Shown here in pieces: positions 60,615 to 64,000 of a stretch of 64,000 nucleotides of DNA (the first letter of the stretch is position 1; the number at the start of each line of letters is the position of its first letter). A program made the translations under genes and the position numbers. The stretch comes from Paenibacillus ginsengarvi (GTDB lineage Bacteria; Bacillota; Bacilli; Paenibacillales; NBRC-103111). The DNA lies in NCBI RefSeq assembly GCF_003626695.1, contig NZ_RBAH01000004.1, forward strand, positions 124,001 through 188,000. The letters run 5' to 3'. The notes under the pieces are model-generated. The model searched no databases, had not been told where the DNA came from, and worked only from the letters and a program-made list of their open reading frames with translations.

Positions 60615-61786
60615 GTAAAGCGGTTATTGTTACAAACGCGAAAATCGTAACCGAACAGGAAGTTATAGACGGCGGCTATATCGTGCTGGAGAACGGCAAA
60701 ATCAAGTCGATCGGCCGCGGCTTGCCGGAGCAAACCGACGCCGGAGCCGAAACGATTGACGCTCGGGGCGGCTGGATACTGCCGGGCTTTATCGACGTGC
60801 ACGTCCACGGCGGATACGGAGCCGACTTCATGGACGCGAGCCGCGAATCGCTCGACACGATCACCAAGTTCCACAGCGGCCACGGAACGACCTCGATCGT
60901 CGCAACGACGCTTACCGGCCCGAAGGACCAGTTGACGAAGGTGCTGGACACGGTAAACGAGTACATGGCGGCCCCTATGCCTTACGCGCAGGTGGTGGGC
61001 GTTCATCTCGAAGGCCCGTTCATTAACGTCAAATACAAGGGCGCACAAAATCCGGCCTACATCGTGCCTCCGCAAAAAGCGTGGCTGGAGGAATGGCACG
61101 CCAAATATCCCGGTCTTATCCGCCAGCTGTCGCTCGCTCCCGAAACGGAAGGAGCGCTCGAGCTCATCGCCTGGCTGCGCCAAAACGGCATCAACGCGGC
61201 GGCCGCCCATACGGACGCTACGTACGACCAAGTTATCGCAGCCGCCGATGCGGGACTGAACCAGGCGGTGCATACGTTTAACGCGATGACGCCGATTCAT
61301 CACCGCAATCCTGGAACGGCGGGGGCCGTCCTGACCGACGACCGGATTCGCGCCGAGATCATCTGCGACGGACACCATGTCCATCCCGCCTGCATCAAGC
61401 TGCTGACGAAGGCGAAGACGGACGACAACCTGATCATGATTACGGACGCCATGTCGGCAGCCGGTCTCGAAAACGGCATCTACGATCTTGGCGGACTCGC
61501 GGTTCAAGTAAGCGGCGGCGTCGCTACGCTTGTGGAAGGCAACAGCCTTGCCGGCAGCACGCTGACGATGATCGGCGCGCTCCGTTATGTAACGGCTAAT
61601 GTCGGCGTAACCGTTCCGCAGGCGAGCCGTTACATGAGCGGCAACCCGGCCCGCCAGCTCGGCATTTTCGAGAGAACGGGCAGCCTCGAGGCAGGCAAAC
61701 ATGCCGATGTGCTGCTTATTAGCCCGGACCTTACGCTGGAGCGCATCTGGATTCGCGGCAACGAAATGAAGCCGTCTGAAGGATAA
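60611..61786 (+). CDS. nagA: N-acetylglucosamine-6-phosphate deacetylase
   Basis: Removes acetate from GlcNAc-6-phosphate, feeding nagB. The 391 residues include the metal site IDVHVHGGYGADFMD (~60-74), LEGPFINVKYKGAQNP (~135-150), AAHTDATYDQV, AVHTFNAM and the catalytic region IITDAMSAAG. Its ATG overlaps the nagB stop by four bases, so both are translationally coupled. A strong terminator closes the operon. Confidence 0.97.
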   Translation: MSKAVIVTNAKIVTEQEVIDGGYIVLENGKIKSIGRGLPEQTDAGAETIDARGGWILPGFIDVHVHGGYGADFMDASRESLDTITKFHSGHGTTSIVATTLTGPKDQLTKVLDTVNEYMAAPMPYAQVVGVHLEGPFINVKYKGAQNPAYIVPPQKAWLEEWHAKYPGLIRQLSLAPETEGALELIAWLRQNGINAAAAHTDATYDQVIAAADAGLNQAVHTFNAMTPIHHRNPGTAGAVLTDDRIRAEIICDGHHVHPACIKLLTKAKTDDNLIMITDAMSAAGLENGIYDLGGLAVQVSGGVATLVEGNSLAGSTLTMIGALRYVTANVGVTVPQASRYMSGNPARQLGIFERTGSLEAGKHADVLLISPDLTLERIWIRGNEMKPSEG

Positions 61787-61816
61787 GCTTTTGGGGTAAG
61801 GGAGCTTTAGCGCCAT

Positions 61817-61852
61817 GACCGCCAGCCATTTTGGGGCTGGCGGTCTTTTTTG
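61817..61852 (+). terminator. Terminator of the murR-nagB-nagA operon
   Basis: GACCGCCAGCC pairs with GGCTGGCGGTC around a short loop, followed by six Ts. Confidence 0.9.
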
Positions 61853-61856
61853 CATA

Positions 61857-63689
61857 TCAACGAGATACGAACGCCTTATACAGCTTATCCGGCCCCCGAT
61901 TCGGTACAGCGTCCTGTTCTTCCCCGCCGGGCGCGCGCCATAACGGCCATTCATCCTGTTCCGGATCGTACCGGTAGAATCGCCCGTCCTCCTCATACAT
62001 AAGCTCGTCGCCGGAGCGGAACGCGATGCCGAAGCCGGGCGGAGAGGCCACTGGCTTCTCGGAGCTGCCGGGACGCCATAACGACCAGCCTTCTTGCGTT
62101 AGGTAGTATCCGCCTGCGGCATACATTTGCACATAGGCTCCTTTAACGGTTACGACCCGCACGATTCCTTTCACGGTGAAGCGGGTACCGTCGCTGCGAA
62201 CAAACTCGGTATAGGGGACGCCGCTTTGCGTCCGGGTCCAATAAACGCCGTCCTCGGCCGGAAAAATCGACAAATCGAGCATGGAATATTTAGCGGCAAG
62301 CACCGATTCGGACACCCCTCTATCGACTTGCGGCGGACCATTCGTATCGCGGTACGTATATAAATTGGTCATGCCCGATTCGTCTCTATCCCCGTATGCC
62401 AGCACATACAGCTGACGGCGGTAGGGGTCCCAGACGGCGTTATTGATATTGCGGGTTTCGCCCGGATCGTTCTCATGCACCGTCCGTCTGGTCAAAGCTT
62501 CCGTGTCGTATGCATATACGCCGTAATAAGAAGCGTACAGCAGCGTATTCGAGTCGATCCAGCGGATCGGCGTATCGTCTGGCTCGATCGTCGAGTAGAA
62601 CACACGCTCCAGCACGATCGGTTCCTTCCCCGGACGCTCCAGCACGAACGCATAACTCCAGCCGTCACCGTCTCCCATCGCTCCGCCTAGCCCGATAACC
62701 CCAACATATTTCGTTCCGTCGGGCGAAAGGAGCAGCCGATCGTAGTAACGGTCCCTAGATCCGTTTACCGCCTGCTGTCCCGTCAGACTGTCTTTCCAAG
62801 CCAGAGCCGGAAAACGACTGATGATCACGCTCATCTCGTCCTGAAGCCGGTTCCCGCTTGCCGCCTGCAAATCGCCAAAACGCAGCGTCAGCTCGGACGT
62901 CCTCCCGTCCGAAGGGGCAGCTTGATCGAAGCGCAGGAGAAGATGGGTGGAGTCCGTCCATTCCGCTTGAACGAGCGAGCCTTCGGCGGCAATCGGCAGA
63001 CGCGGCTCCATCACCTCCGAAAATTGCAGCACGATGCCTGTTTCCTCGGCAGGAATAAACAGTCTGGAACCGTACTCGCGCGCTGGAATATGGAGCACAT
63101 TCGCCACGGCTTCCCCTGCTGCGGACACCGGCTTGAAGCTCAAAGACTTCATTCGTTCCACCCGGATCGGCGGCAAATCGCCGAGCCTGACCTCGAAGGA
63201 GGCGCCGACCGGCTGCTCCAGCCGCAGCCGGTACTGGTTCGAGTCGGCTCTGTCCCGCTCGAAAACCGGCTTCTTATCTCCGATTGTGATTTGATCCAGC
63301 AGCGCGTTTCTGCCCGCTTCGTCCGCATCGCTCCATTCCAAGTGGATGGTGACGCGCTCCCATTGATGTACGACCTTGGCGGGCAAAGAGGAGCTGTCCG
63401 ACGTTTGCCATTGTTCAATCATCCGAGCAGCGTTTTCGGTTTCCTCGCTGAATGCAATGCGCTTCAGATGTTCGCGAACGGAAGGGCGAGCTTCGTTCCG
63501 CACCGGGGCCGTATCGCTTGGCTTGGGCTGAGGAGAAGTGCCGGGGTTCGTCGTTTTCCCGCTTCCGGCGGCGTTTTCCTTGTTCGTCGAAGGCTGATCC
63601 ATTCCGTTCAAATCCGTTCGCTCTTCGCAAGCTGATAACAGGAACAGGAGTAATCCGTACGCCAGTATAGACACTGCTCTTTTCTCCAC
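61857..63689 (-). CDS. Large lipoprotein with Ig-like and propeller-like regions, function unknown
   Basis: 609 residues starting at a GTG at 63689 with AAGGGGAG; an in-frame ATG at 63707 lacks a site. The signal KRAVSILAYGLLLFLLSAC ends in the lipobox LLSAC. A low-complexity Pro/Ser/Asn linker (~30-65) follows, then beta-rich domains resembling big-Ig type folds, and from ~270 a repeated pattern of YVGVIG, YASYYGVYAYDTE and YLYTYRD typical of a propeller. No catalytic motif is seen. It is tail-to-tail with nagA. Confidence 0.75.
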   Translation of the reverse strand: MEKRAVSILAYGLLLFLLSACEERTDLNGMDQPSTNKENAAGSGKTTNPGTSPQPKPSDTAPVRNEARPSVREHLKRIAFSEETENAARMIEQWQTSDSSSLPAKVVHQWERVTIHLEWSDADEAGRNALLDQITIGDKKPVFERDRADSNQYRLRLEQPVGASFEVRLGDLPPIRVERMKSLSFKPVSAAGEAVANVLHIPAREYGSRLFIPAEETGIVLQFSEVMEPRLPIAAEGSLVQAEWTDSTHLLLRFDQAAPSDGRTSELTLRFGDLQAASGNRLQDEMSVIISRFPALAWKDSLTGQQAVNGSRDRYYDRLLLSPDGTKYVGVIGLGGAMGDGDGWSYAFVLERPGKEPIVLERVFYSTIEPDDTPIRWIDSNTLLYASYYGVYAYDTEALTRRTVHENDPGETRNINNAVWDPYRRQLYVLAYGDRDESGMTNLYTYRDTNGPPQVDRGVSESVLAAKYSMLDLSIFPAEDGVYWTRTQSGVPYTEFVRSDGTRFTVKGIVRVVTVKGAYVQMYAAGGYYLTQEGWSLWRPGSSEKPVASPPGFGIAFRSGDELMYEEDGRFYRYDPEQDEWPLWRAPGGEEQDAVPNRGPDKLYKAFVSR

Positions 63690-63761
63690 TGCGCATCTCC
63701 CCTTCAAAGGGTTACCTATATATGTAATTTAGACGAAACACGGCGCATTCGGTTGCGCGGT

Positions 63762-63806
63762 AAAAAGCCCGGACTACCGGAGTTTTCTCCGAGTCCAGGC
63801 TTTTTT
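63762..63806 (-). terminator. Terminator after the aldehyde dehydrogenase gene
   Basis: On the minus strand, AAAAAAGCCTGGACTCGGAG pairs with CTCCGGTAGTCCGGGCTTTTT around AAAA, ending in Ts. Confidence 0.85.
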
Positions 63807-63829
63807 GGCGGCGAACGGGAGCAGCGGCA

Positions 63830-64000
63830 TCAGCTCTTCAGCTTGATCACGATCAGCTTCAGCTCGGTCATTTCCTCAACCGCATATTTGATCCCTTCGC
63901 GTCCGAAGCCGCTTTCCTTGACACCGCCGTACGGCATGTTATCGACGCGGAACGTCGGGAAGTCGTTAATCATAACGCCGCCCACGTCCATTTCCATCGC
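63830..64000 (-). CDS. Aldehyde dehydrogenase, C-terminal end (partial)
   Basis: The right edge cuts this gene; 56 residues and the stop (TGA at 63830-63832) are present. The segment [43 protein letters not shown] is typical of the C-terminus of NAD(P)-dependent aldehyde dehydrogenases, with [14 protein letters not shown] the diagnostic part. Subclass and substrate cannot be told. A terminator follows at 63762-63806. Confidence 0.85.
   Translation of the reverse strand, partial: AMEMDVGGVMINDFPTFRVDNMPYGGVKESGFGREGIKYAVEEMTELKLIVIKLKS

Overview
The window looks like chromosome of an endospore-forming member of the Firmicutes, most probably the Paenibacillaceae (Paenibacillus/Cohnella type). 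The evidence is the fairly GC-rich composition, strong GGAGG-type ribosome binding sites with frequent GTG and TTG starts, sporulation genes (ytrH, ytrI, five yheC/yheD paralogues), and a Bacillus-like central-metabolism backbone (citZ-icd-mdh, pyk, accA-accD, dnaE, ytrHI, ytpI, ytoI). I saw no rRNA, tRNA, CRISPR array, prophage or transposase. Family names below come from reading translated sequence, not from database searches.

Layout. 1-2.6 kb: cut-off amidohydrolase gene, solute-binding lipoprotein (SBP), divergent AraC regulator. 2.6-7.1 kb: mdh, icd and citZ (minus strand), with two clusters of short palindromes. 7.3-11.9 kb: ppx and ppk (convergent, overlapping), fxsA and an acyl-CoA thioesterase. 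12.2-19.1 kb: a carbohydrate-type island of Tat-exported beta-helix protein, SBP and divergent membrane-bound AraC regulator. 19.0-29.5 kb: HAD phosphatase, tubby/LOR-like protein, pyk, accA, accD, two small genes, dnaE. 29.6-32.5 kb: ytrH, ytrI, ytpI, ytoI. 33.0-43.7 kb: second carbohydrate-type island of beta-helix protein, sialidase-LamG pseudogene, sialidase-fold protein, two SBPs and an AraC regulator. 44.0-50.3 kb: five tandem YheC/YheD ATP-grasp genes. 50.4-58.8 kb: D-Ala-D-Ala carboxypeptidase, stalk-domain/DUF3298 protein, amidohydrolase, sensor kinase, DUF2642 protein, response regulator, DHA2 drug exporter, HAD hydrolase. 59.0-61.8 kb: murR-like regulator, nagB, nagA. 61.9-64 kb: large lipoprotein and the end of an aldehyde dehydrogenase gene.

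How it fits together. The backbone supplies TCA-cycle enzymes, pyruvate kinase, malonyl-CoA synthesis and DNA replication. Compared with the Bacillus order accD-accA-pfkA-pyk, no pfkA lies between accA and pyk here, and the 12-19 kb island sits between pyk and the thioesterase/fxsA pair. Four SBPs occur without any ABC permease or ATPase. Each is the first gene of its apparent minus-strand unit; three face a divergent AraC gene and three precede a secreted or hydrolytic protein gene. The nag operon recycles amino sugars. The ATP-grasp array, ytrHI and probably the carboxypeptidase relate to the spore envelope.

The most unusual signal is a family of short palindromes (ATAGCGGAA-loop-TTCCGCTAT type) in four intergenic clusters. 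Each cluster has four main units in two pairs, with nearly constant centre-to-centre distances (about 51-53, 64-74, 51-53 bases). Other points of interest are an in-frame amber codon in the sialidase-LamG gene, a roughly 115-residue Ala/Pro/Gly/Arg insertion in DnaE, an AraC-style pair of direct repeats 21 bases apart, a near-perfect cre palindrome, and a textbook sigma-E promoter before ytrH.
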